Made by a program: the position numbers and the translations under genes. Under the pieces are notes generated by a model that saw nothing but the letters and a program-made list of their open reading frames with translations, did no database searches and was not told the DNA's origin. A DNA stretch of 9,648 nucleotides from assembly GCA_027346035.1 (NCBI GenBank), contig DAIESZ010000024.1:1-9648 (forward strand), read 5' to 3'. Below, piece after piece: positions 1 through 5,751 of this stretch; the stretch's first letter is position 1; the number at the start of each line of letters is the position of its first letter. Source of the stretch: Propionibacteriaceae bacterium. Lineage in GTDB: Bacteria; Actinomycetota; Actinomycetes; Propionibacteriales; Propionibacteriaceae.

Positions 1-637
1 CTGTCCTTCGCGTGAACGTGAGATGGGTGACGCCGCTGGGAGAGGAGACCGCCTCCACCTCGTAGCCTTCCTCGAGGGCCTCGCGACCGTCCCAGATACG
101 TATGCCACGGCCGAGCACGATCGGGACCTGGACGAGATGCATGTGGTCGACCAGGCCAGCCGCGAGGAACTCCCGCACGACAGTGGGGCCCCCGCCGATC
201 CGGACGTCCTGGCCCAGGGCAGCCTCGCGGGCCAGCTCGAGTGCCTCGGCCGGGGACGCGTCGAGGAAGTGGAAGGTCGTGCCACCCTCCATCTCCATCG
301 AGGGCCGTGGGTGGTGGGTGAGCACGTAGGTCGGTGTGTGGAACGGCGGGTTCGGACCCCACCACCCCGTCCAGTCCGGGTCGTTCGCCCAGCCGGGTGG
401 CCCGAACTTGTTGGCTCCCATGATCTCCGCGCCGATGCCCTGACTGTGGCGCTGCGCGAAGGCGTCGTCGATGCCGACGGTGCCGGCCCCATCCCAGAAC
501 CGGGTGGCGAACATCCAGTCGTGCAGACGCTGGCCCGCATGGCCGAAAGGCGCCTGAGCCGACTGGGGCTCGCCCGTGGCGAACCCATCGAGCGAGATGG
601 ACAGGTTGTGGATCCGGGTCAGTGACGTCGGTGACAT
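1..637 (-). CDS. Dihydrofolate reductase / RibD C-terminal family protein (3' end cut by window edge)
   Basis: This is a reductase-fold protein of the RibD_C/DHFR family, probably a cytoplasmic NAD(P)H-dependent reductase of unknown substrate. Reading from ATG at 637, 212 codons are open up to the window edge. Members are usually only slightly longer, so nearly the whole protein is present but the stop is outside. Visible family motifs are SISLDGFA (residues 13-20, the first strand and turn), IGGGPTVVREFL (147-158, nucleotide-binding glycine turn) and PIVLGRGIRIWDG (172-184). A weak GGAG lies about 10 nt before the start. It is 85 bp downstream of the GTP cyclohydrolase II gene on the same strand and may be a trailing operon member or have its own promoter. 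It is a second RibD_C-type reductase beside the one at 1433-2158, but the two differ clearly in sequence. Fold assignment is firm; the substrate is unknown. Confidence 0.85.
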   Translation of the reverse strand, partial: MSPTSLTRIHNLSISLDGFATGEPQSAQAPFGHAGQRLHDWMFATRFWDGAGTVGIDDAFAQRHSQGIGAEIMGANKFGPPGWANDPDWTGWWGPNPPFHTPTYVLTHHPRPSMEMEGGTTFHFLDASPAEALELAREAALGQDVRIGGGPTVVREFLAAGLVDHMHLVQVPIVLGRGIRIWDGREALEEGYEVEAVSSPSGVTHLTFTRRT

Positions 638-697
638 GAGTGCAGATCTCCGTCTGGTAGTGCGGTGGCACGGATGAGGTCAGGCTGCGCGGCGAGG

Positions 698-712
698 CGC
701 TGCGTGGCAGCG
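698..712 (-). terminator. Short GC hairpin just downstream of the GTP cyclohydrolase II gene
   Basis: A perfect 6-bp inverted repeat (CGCTGC, loop GTG, GCAGCG) starts about 10 bp past the stop codon at 723, in the 85-bp gap before the next minus-strand gene. No T-run follows, so it could be a weak terminator, an mRNA 3'-end stabiliser, or chance in GC-rich DNA. Otherwise the gap 638-722 shows only a weak GGAG before the next gene and no convincing promoter. Confidence 0.25.
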
Positions 713-722
713 TGCGACCCGA

Positions 723-1436
723 TCACGTCGGTGACCCCTGCGGTGGAGTGTCGCCGGGCGGGGCTGTGGCAGCCCGCGTCGGGACGACAGGCGGGGCGAG
801 GTCGATCGTGTGGGCGCCCTGCGTGGCCTTGGTGGCGAGATAGTGCGCGTTGGTTGGGGACAGGTGCACGCCGGTGGCGACCGTCGCCTCCACGCTGATT
901 CCCCAGCGGGTCAGCTGGGCGACCTTGTCGGGGTTGTTGGTCAGCAGCGAGATCCGCGGCACGGCGAGGGCGAGGAGCATCTGGGCGGCGACGGCATAGT
1001 CCCGCTGGTCGCGCTGGAAGCCCAGGGCGAGGTTGGCTTCGTACGTGTCGAGTCCGGAGTCCTGCAGGACATAGGCGTCGAGCTTGGCGTACAGGCCGAT
1101 GCCACGCCCTTCCTGGCGCAGGTAGAGCAGGTAGCCTCCCGTGTCGGAGAGCAGCCGAACTGCCTCGTGCAGCTGAGGTCCGCAGTCGCACCGCTGGCTG
1201 CCGAAGACATCGCCGGTGAGGCACTCGCTGTGCACTCGCGCGAGCGGAGGCGCCCCACCAGCGGCGAACGCCTGCGCAGGGTCGGCCCGATCGCCGAGGC
1301 CGAGGGCGACGTGCTCCAAGCCGTCCGCCAGGCCCTCGAAGGTGAAGGCGAGGGCTGTGGTCTCGAAGCCGTCTGGGAGGGCGAGCGGCACCGCCACCGA
1401 CGTGCGGACGGTGGCCCGGGGCGGGTGATCGGTCAT
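723..1436 (-). CDS. ribA: Stand-alone GTP cyclohydrolase II
   Basis: A 237-residue GTP cyclohydrolase II. The family opens GTP, releasing formate and pyrophosphate, to give 2,5-diamino-6-ribosylamino-4(3H)-pyrimidinone 5'-phosphate in the cytoplasm. The zinc motif is intact (HSECLTGD at 69-76, then CDC at 83-85; ligands Cys72, Cys83, Cys85). The GTP loop reads RQEGRGIGL (107-115). Tyr122 aligns with E. coli Tyr105, Asp143 and Arg145 with E. coli Asp126 and Arg128, and LLTNNPDK (164-171) is conserved. Many bacteria, actinobacteria included, fuse this domain to DHBP synthase (RibBA). Here it stands alone, which hints at a dedicated paralog outside ordinary riboflavin synthesis. The last 25 residues are a Pro/Ala tail. 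ATG at 1436 is chosen because GGAGG lies 4 nt upstream and the codon overlaps the previous gene's stop (ATGA). A longer frame to 1547 would run into that gene. Confidence 0.95.
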   Translation of the reverse strand: MTDHPPRATVRTSVAVPLALPDGFETTALAFTFEGLADGLEHVALGLGDRADPAQAFAAGGAPPLARVHSECLTGDVFGSQRCDCGPQLHEAVRLLSDTGGYLLYLRQEGRGIGLYAKLDAYVLQDSGLDTYEANLALGFQRDQRDYAVAAQMLLALAVPRISLLTNNPDKVAQLTRWGISVEATVATGVHLSPTNAHYLATKATQGAHTIDLAPPVVPTRAATAPPGDTPPQGSPT

Positions 1437-2158
1437 GTCGCCTCCGCTCGGTCCGCCGGGAACCGGGGCGAGAGCGCGTAGCGAAGCAGCACGACGTCGC
1501 CCATCTGACGCACCTCCGCAAGGGTGGCTCGACGCTCGGGGTTCCACGGGAAGTCACCGTCGCCGACGAAGCGCGTGGCCCGGGAGCTGCCGACGAAGAA
1601 GGGGGCCACGACGAGCTGGAGCTCGTCGGCGAGGTCGGCGCCCAGCACCTGGGTGTGCACCGTCCCCCCGCCCTCGACCATGAGCCGTCTGACCCCTCGG
1701 GAGGCGAGGTCGCAGCAGACGCGGTGGAGGCTGGCGGGCTGGCCTGCGTCGACGACGGTGGCCACGTCGCCCACCCGGCTGCGGGCCACGGGCACCGCGG
1801 ACGAGGCACAGTAGACCAGCTTCTCGGCCCCGTCGCGGGCGAAGAACCTCGCTTCGGGATCGAGGTCGCCGTGACGCGTCACGGTCACCTTCGTCGGGGA
1901 GGGAGGCAGTCCACGGGCGACCCGGGCGGCGCGCCGCTCGGGTGAGCGCACGAGCAGGCGCGGGTTGTCGCGTCTGATCGTGGCGGCTCCGACGAGAATG
2001 GCATCCGAGGCGGCCCGCTCGGCGTCGACGCGGTCGAAGTCGGTGTCGTTGGACAGCATCAGCCGTTGGGGCGTTGCGCTGTCGAGGTAGCCGTCGATGG
2101 ACATGCCGCAACTGAGCAGGACGTACGGCCGGTGGGCCGCGGTGGCTGGATCTGCCAT
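1433..2158 (-). CDS. Stand-alone pyrimidine reductase, RibD C-terminal domain family
   Basis: A 241-residue protein made of the reductase half of RibD without the N-terminal zinc deaminase domain. The family reduces the ribosyl side chain of a GTP-derived pyrimidine to ribityl with NADPH. Visible motifs are LLSCGMSIDGYL (14-25), AILVGAATIRRDNPRLLV (53-70, with the usual RRDNPxL turn), MVEGGGTVHTQVL (160-172, nucleotide-binding glycines) and LQLVVAPFFVG (180-190). ATG at 2158 follows GGGAGG with a spacer of about 8 nt. The stop overlaps the ribA start as ATGA, so the two products are probably made together. Without a deaminase domain it most likely acts directly on the cyclohydrolase product, as in the fungal and archaeal branch of riboflavin synthesis. 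The family is clear; the exact substrate is inferred from the neighbour. Confidence 0.92.
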   Translation of the reverse strand: MADPATAAHRPYVLLSCGMSIDGYLDSATPQRLMLSNDTDFDRVDAERAASDAILVGAATIRRDNPRLLVRSPERRAARVARGLPPSPTKVTVTRHGDLDPEARFFARDGAEKLVYCASSAVPVARSRVGDVATVVDAGQPASLHRVCCDLASRGVRRLMVEGGGTVHTQVLGADLADELQLVVAPFFVGSSRATRFVGDGDFPWNPERRATLAEVRQMGDVVLLRYALSPRFPADRAEAT

Positions 2159-2163
2159 GGCTG

Positions 2164-3087
2164 CTACCTCCCTGCCTCGGGCGGGCATCGACGCCTGCGG
2201 GTGAACGTGAGGATCGCGGCGCCAGGCAGGCTCGCCACGAGCACCATCCCACCGTAGATCACGGCAGTGGTCAGACCCTGGCTCACGCTGAGCCCCGCCG
2301 CCCCGAACGCCCAGGCCGCCGCACCCTCGCGCGGGCCCCAGCCGGCGAGGTTGAGCGGGATGCCCATGGCGAGGAGCACGATGAACGCGACGGGAACCAA
2401 CGCCCACGGCGAAGCCACCGGTCCGGCCTGACGGGCCGCGAGCAGAAAGGTCCCGACGTGTCCGGCGATGGCCACCACCGACGCAGCGATGACTCCCGGC
2501 CACGTCCTCCGATGCAGTATGCCGCCGCGGACCTCCGCGCCGGCCGCGCGGATCAGGCGCCTGCCGAGGGATCCCGCCCGTTGGACGACGAGCGCGACCA
2601 CGATCAGGGCGGCCGCCGCCAGGGCGAGCATGATCCCCACCCTGAGGGCGGGGCCCCGTACCGGGGAGGGCACCACCAGGAGCGACAGGATGGCGAGGCA
2701 GACCTGCAGCGCCTGGCCCGCGAAACGCTCCAGGACCACGGCCCTCACGGCGCGCGCCGGCTGCCCGGTGTCTCTGCCGTGGACCACGCCACGGTGGACG
2801 TCTCCGACGATGCCCGCCGGCAAGGACACGTTGAGGAACTGGGAGCGGTACGACGCGAGGAACGCGTCGAGCAGCGACAGGCGCAGGCCGAGGCCGCGGG
2901 CTACGAGCACCCAGCGCCACGACGTGCTCACCGTCGTGAGGAGGCCGATCGCGGCTGCGGCGGCAAGCGACCAGGCGTCGATCCGCCGGAGTGCGTCGGC
3001 GACGGGGGCGGGCCCGAAGCGCCAGAGCAGGACGGCGACCACTGCCACCCCCACGACGGGGTGGAGCCACCGCCGGCTCCGATGCAT
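2164..3087 (-). CDS. UPF0104 / lysylphosphatidylglycerol synthase-type integral membrane protein
   Basis: A 307-residue polytopic membrane protein of the YbhN/AglD/UPF0104 family, related to the membrane half of MprF. Several members move or modify lipids; the activity of this one is unknown. Hydrophobic spans lie at about 10-24, 38-62, 119-140, 148-168, 198-218, 226-247 and 272-296. Family signatures are SQFLNVSLPAGIVGDVHRG (82-100), VLERFAGQ (118-125) and LAGWGPREGAAAW (247-259). No soluble lysyltransferase domain follows, so it should not aminoacylate lipid by itself. ATG at 3087 is preferred to ATG at 3114 because the purine-rich GGGAGGGGAG sits just before it. The stop is 5 bp from the reductase start, so they are surely cotranscribed. 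The C-terminus is a basic cytoplasmic-looking tail (RRRR at 297-300). Confidence 0.88.
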   Translation of the reverse strand: MHRSRRWLHPVVGVAVVAVLLWRFGPAPVADALRRIDAWSLAAAAAIGLLTTVSTSWRWVLVARGLGLRLSLLDAFLASYRSQFLNVSLPAGIVGDVHRGVVHGRDTGQPARAVRAVVLERFAGQALQVCLAILSLLVVPSPVRGPALRVGIMLALAAAALIVVALVVQRAGSLGRRLIRAAGAEVRGGILHRRTWPGVIAASVVAIAGHVGTFLLAARQAGPVASPWALVPVAFIVLLAMGIPLNLAGWGPREGAAAWAFGAAGLSVSQGLTTAVIYGGMVLVASLPGAAILTFTRRRRCPPEAGR

Positions 3088-3092
3088 CGCTG

Positions 3093-3102
3093 CTCCCCTC
3101 CC
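3093..3102 (-). promoter_or_regulatory. Strong Shine-Dalgarno deciding the start of the UPF0104 gene
   Basis: Read on the minus strand this is GGGAGGGGAG, ending 5 nt before ATG at 3087. The alternative ATG at 3114 has no comparable purine run. The 67-bp gap 3088-3154 holds nothing else convincing. Confidence 0.6.
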
Positions 3103-3154
3103 CCCGATCGCCATCGGCTCTCACGAGTGAGGACGTCAGCGCCGTGGTTTCGGT

Positions 3155-4249
3155 TCAACGACGGAACAGCGCCTCGAGCACGGACGACACCTGCGCGGCC
3201 GGGTGTGACCATGGCTGCAGGTCGAGTCGGCGATGTGCCGCCCGGCGCCTGAGCTCGGCCCGCAGGTCGGGGGCGGTCAGCCACAGCCTCACCGCGGCGG
3301 CGAGGGCCGCCGCGTCGTCGGAAGGGACCAGCAGTCCCGGCCGCCTGTCCTCCATTACGCCGTCCTGGGCTCGCGAGCCGTCGGGAGCGTCGGCACCGGG
3401 CCGGTCGGCACCGGCGAGCCCGAGCGCATCCGGCAGCCCGCCTGTCGCGCTGGCGATCACCGGGAGCCCATGCGCCAGGGCCTCGGTGACGACCATGCCG
3501 TAGGTCTCGACCCGCGAGGGATGGACGAGGACGTCGGCGGCGGCATACGCCCGCCCGAGGGCGCCAGGACTGAGGGGGCCGGCAAACCGGATCCTGTCGG
3601 CGACCCCCGCCCGGCGCGCGAGGTCGGTGACCGCCTCGACGAAGCGGGGATCCCGGTCGAGCGGTCCGGCACAGACGCACCCCCACGGCAGCGCCGAGAG
3701 GGAGGCGAGCGCCGTGACGAGCAGCTCGTGTCCCTTGTCCGGGGTCACGGCAGCCACACAGAGCAGCTCGCCGCCCGCCAGGGTGCCGGGGGCGAGCGGC
3801 GCGCGATCGACCCCCGGCTCGGCGACATGGACCCGACGCGGGTCGAGACCGGGCACGGTGAGGAGTCGGTCCCGCGTCCACCTGCTCGTCGTGATGACGG
3901 CGGCCGCGGCGGAGAGCACGGCCTGCTCACGGGGGCCCCCGAGGGGCAGGTGCACGAGGACGGCCACACGGAGCCGGCCCGTGAGCGGCACCATGACCTC
4001 CGATGAGAGGGACGCGATGAGGCCGTCGACAAGGACGACGCCACCGTCCGGAAGGCGCGACGTCACGTCGTCGAGGGCCTGCTGGGCGATCTGGTCGGGC
4101 TCCGGCCACTGCCCGGGGACTCGGTGCTCCTCGACCACCCACCCGCGCTCCGCGAGCGCGGTGCCGAGCCGACGGTCGTAGGTGTTGCCCCCACTCGGCC
4201 ACCGAGGGTCACCGACCGACTCCGGGACGAGGGCGTGCAGGTGCCTCAC
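3155..4249 (-). CDS. GT4-family glycosyltransferase (GT-B fold)
   Basis: A 364-residue retaining glycosyltransferase of the GT4/group 1 type, expected to move a sugar from a nucleotide-sugar donor to an unknown acceptor in the cytoplasm or at the inner membrane face. The N-terminal Rossmann half carries [10 protein letters not shown] (19-28), typical of the acceptor loop. The C-terminal half has [14 protein letters not shown] (165-178, donor-phosphate Lys172) and [16 protein letters not shown] (243-258), where Glu248 and Glu256 form the E-x7-E donor motif, then [14 protein letters not shown] (261-274). Between that and GLLVPS (305-310) lies a low-complexity Gly/Asp/Ala insert of about 30 residues. 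The start is GTG at 4249, overlapping the stop of the upstream pterin-synthase-like gene (GTGA), so translation is coupled. That coupling suggests a sugar is added to the product of the neighbouring pterin-type enzymes. Donor and acceptor cannot be read from sequence. Confidence 0.92.
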   Translation of the reverse strand: MRHLHALVPESVGDPRWPSGGNTYDRRLGTALAERGWVVEEHRVPGQWPEPDQIAQQALDDVTSRLPDGGVVLVDGLIASLSSEVMVPLTGRLRVAVLVHLPLGGPREQAVLSAAAAVITTSRWTRDRLLTVPGLDPRRVHVAEPGVDRAPLAPGTLAGGELLCVAAVTPDKGHELLVTALASLSALPWGCVCAGPLDRDPRFVEAVTDLARRAGVADRIRFAGPLSPGALGRAYAAADVLVHPSRVETYGMVVTEALAHGLPVIASATGGLPDALGLAGADRPGADAPDGSRAQDGVMEDRRPGLLVPSDDAAALAAAVRLWLTAPDLRAELRRRAAHRRLDLQPWSHPAAQVSSVLEALFRR

Positions 4250-4644
4250 ACCGTGCGCTCGTAGGCGGCCGACGCGACGTGCGACTCGTGGAGGGTCACG
4301 ACGACTCCGGTCACCCGGCCCACCTCGGTCCCCAGGGAGCCCGCCATGAGGCGGTCTGCGAGCTCATCGGCAACGAAGCGGTCGAGGGCCTCGGTCGAGG
4401 TGTTTCGCCCCGCGAAGGCGGGGGCGTCGTCGAGGTTGCGATAACTGAGGGCACCGACCACCTCGCGCACCTGCTCGGTTGCCAGGCCGATGTCGAGCAG
4501 GATGCCGTCGTCGTCGAGCTGTGGACCGCGAAACGTCGCGTCGACGACGAAGGTTGCGCCGTGCAGCCGCTGGGCGGGCCCGAACCGCTCGCCGCGGAAG
4601 CTGTGGGCGACCATCATGTGGTCGCGGACGGTCACGCTGAACAT
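4246..4644 (-). CDS. 6-pyruvoyl/6-carboxytetrahydropterin synthase-like protein with altered active site
   Basis: A 132-residue member of the PTPS/QueD family (COG0720), T-fold, usually a homohexamer converting dihydroneopterin triphosphate. Alignment by eye with E. coli QueD and rat PTPS places zinc ligands at His14 (VAHSF) and His28 (RLHGATF). The third His of the usual HGH motif is Ala30. The catalytic Cys position is Ala24. The Asp-His pair of the LDH motif reads Ser67-Tyr68 (LSYRNLDD). The substrate-anchoring Glu is kept as Glu120 (TLHES), and [10 protein letters not shown] (81-90) matches the family helix. It is therefore unlikely to do standard PTPS or QueD chemistry. From memory, close actinobacterial relatives share these changes, so this is probably a distinct subfamily rather than a decayed copy. 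ATG at 4644 follows GGGGAG and lies 3 bp after the dehydrogenase stop. Confidence 0.9.
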   Translation of the reverse strand: MFSVTVRDHMMVAHSFRGERFGPAQRLHGATFVVDATFRGPQLDDDGILLDIGLATEQVREVVGALSYRNLDDAPAFAGRNTSTEALDRFVADELADRLMAGSLGTEVGRVTGVVVTLHESHVASAAYERTV

Positions 4645-4647
4645 GGG

Positions 4648-5634
4648 CTACTCCCCGGCGTAGGTGATCGAGTGGCAGATGGCCGGCAGGCTCCCGTCGG
4701 CAAGACCGGCGAGCACCTCCGGCAGCTGGTCGAAGCGCGACCGGCCGGTGATGAGGGCGTCGAACGCCGGGTCGCGAAGCAGCGCGAGGGCGAGCGCGAG
4801 CCGCTGCGACGGGGTGTATGCCGTCCGGCGCGCCGCCGCGACGACGCCCACCTGGCTGGCCCGGATGCCGAGGCGACCCGAGTGGAATGAACCGCCCAGG
4901 GAGAGCTGGACCGTCGAGTCGCCGTACCAGCTGAGGTCGAGCACCGTGCTCTCGGGCCCAAGCAGCTCGAGCGAGGTCTGCAGACCGGCCGAGGTGGCAC
5001 TGGCATGCACGACGAGGTCACAGCGCCCGAACGGGAGGTCGTCGTCCGGTCCGGCGAAGCCGACCCCGAGCCGCCCGGCCACCTCGGCCCGGGCCGGGTC
5101 GAGGTCGACGAGCGTCACCTCGACGCCGGGAAACCGGGCCAGCAGCCGCGCCACGCTGCAGCCCACCATGCCCGCCCCGACGACGGCGACGCGGTCGCCG
5201 ATGAGCGGGGCCGCATCCCACAGGGCGTTGACGGCGGTCTCGACGGTGCCCGCCAGCACGGCCCGCTCAGCCGGGACGTCGTCGGGGACCACGACGACCC
5301 CGGTGGCGGGAACGACGTAGGCCGTCTGGTGTGGGTGGAGCGAGAAGACCGTGCGACCGACGAGGTCGGCCGGGCCCGCCTCGACGGTGCCGACGCTGAG
5401 GTAGCCGTACTTGACCGGCCCCGGGAACTCGCCCTCCTGGTGCGGCGCGCGCATCACCCCTCGCTGGCTCACCGGCACCGCGCCGCGAAAGACGAGCGTC
5501 TCGGTCCCGCGGCTGACGGCGGAGTAGCGCGTGCGGACGAGAACCTCATCGGGGCCGCGCGGGGGCAGCTGTGCCGGACGGATCTCTCCCCGGCCCGGCT
5601 CCACCACCCAGAACGCACGTGCCTCCGTCGCCAC
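4648..5634 (-). CDS. MDR-superfamily (zinc-type alcohol) dehydrogenase, probably zinc-independent
   Basis: A 328-residue medium-chain dehydrogenase/reductase and the first gene of the minus-strand operon. The N-terminal catalytic domain has the segment YSAVSRGTETLVFRG (37-51). The Rossmann domain has VAVVGAGMVGCSVARLLA (149-166), followed by VDLDPAR (176-182), whose acidic residues after the second strand favour NAD(H). At the usual catalytic-zinc positions Cys is Ser41 and the GHE motif reads KYGY (75-78). The four-Cys structural zinc loop is absent. The SRGTE pattern recalls the BchC-like branch. A GTG start at 5634 is chosen because homology begins there and the longer upstream frame is Arg/Ser-rich noise overlapping the divergent gene. 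No Shine-Dalgarno is evident, but a TACGCT -10 box ends 6 nt upstream, fitting a leaderless mRNA. The stop is 3 bp from the next gene. Confidence 0.88.
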   Translation of the reverse strand: MATEARAFWVVEPGRGEIRPAQLPPRGPDEVLVRTRYSAVSRGTETLVFRGAVPVSQRGVMRAPHQEGEFPGPVKYGYLSVGTVEAGPADLVGRTVFSLHPHQTAYVVPATGVVVVPDDVPAERAVLAGTVETAVNALWDAAPLIGDRVAVVGAGMVGCSVARLLARFPGVEVTLVDLDPARAEVAGRLGVGFAGPDDDLPFGRCDLVVHASATSAGLQTSLELLGPESTVLDLSWYGDSTVQLSLGGSFHSGRLGIRASQVGVVAAARRTAYTPSQRLALALALLRDPAFDALITGRSRFDQLPEVLAGLADGSLPAICHSITYAGE

Positions 5635-5667
5635 GCCGCCAGCGTAGCCGGGGCGTGGCGACGGAGG
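5622..5667. repeat. Perfect 16-bp inverted repeat over the divergent promoter
   Basis: The arms are CCTCCGTCGCCACGCC (5622-5637) and its exact reverse complement (5652-5667), separated by 14 bp (5638-5651). The left arm contains the dehydrogenase GTG start codon (5634-5632) and the spacer contains its probable -10 box. It lies in the 117-bp gap between the divergent operons. The position suggests an operator for a dimeric regulator. In any transcript entering from upstream it would be a hairpin that hides the start codon. There is no T-run and no convergent gene end, so a terminator is unlikely. Confidence 0.7.
5641..5646 (-). promoter_or_regulatory. Probable -10 box of a leaderless promoter for the minus-strand operon
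   Basis: On the minus strand this is TACGCT, fitting the actinobacterial TAnnnT consensus, followed by GGCGGC and then the GTG start. If transcription begins at the G of GTG, the box occupies -12 to -7, the spacing seen for leaderless genes. No good -35 is visible; that area falls in the inverted-repeat arm. Confidence 0.5.
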
Positions 5668-5738
5668 GCTGAACCGCTGCGCTCTCGCGGACGTGATAGC
5701 GGGTGGCTGGTCCGTGCCGCATCGTCGCGGCGAGGCAG

Positions 5739-5744
5739 AGGAGG
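5739..5744 (+). promoter_or_regulatory. Shine-Dalgarno fixing the start of the CDP-alcohol phosphatidyltransferase
   Basis: AGGAGG lies 7 nt before ATG at 5752. It selects this start over upstream in-frame codons that would cross the divergent dehydrogenase gene. No convincing -10/-35 pair for the plus strand was seen in 5668-5738. Confidence 0.75.
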
Positions 5745-5751
5745 TGGCGGC

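Noticed and set aside
23..625. Plus-strand open frame of 200 residues
   Set aside because: It lies antisense to the RibD_C/DHFR-family gene, whose minus-strand translation carries clear family motifs. The plus frame has no recognisable domain.
873..891. Small palindrome GGCGACCGTCGCC inside ribA
   Set aside because: Only a 6-bp dyad within conserved coding sequence and not near any start. Expected by chance in GC-rich DNA.
619..1809. Long minus-strand frame of 396 residues across ribA and the reductase
   Set aside because: It is out of frame with both well-supported genes. Fragments of their sequence in another frame give an Arg/Pro/Ser-rich translation.
2159..3124. N-terminal extension of the reductase frame, suggesting a 563-residue fusion
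   Set aside because: The extra part is an alternative-frame reading of the UPF0104 gene. A ribosome site and homology place the start at 2158.
4246..4644. Calling the PTPS-like gene queD for queuosine synthesis
   Set aside because: No queC, queE or queF neighbour is present, and the catalytic Cys, Asp and His are replaced.
5005..5751. Upstream extension of the CDP-alcohol phosphatidyltransferase frame
   Set aside because: It is antisense to the dehydrogenase. AGGAGG at 5739-5744 and the membrane-protein start fix ATG at 5752.
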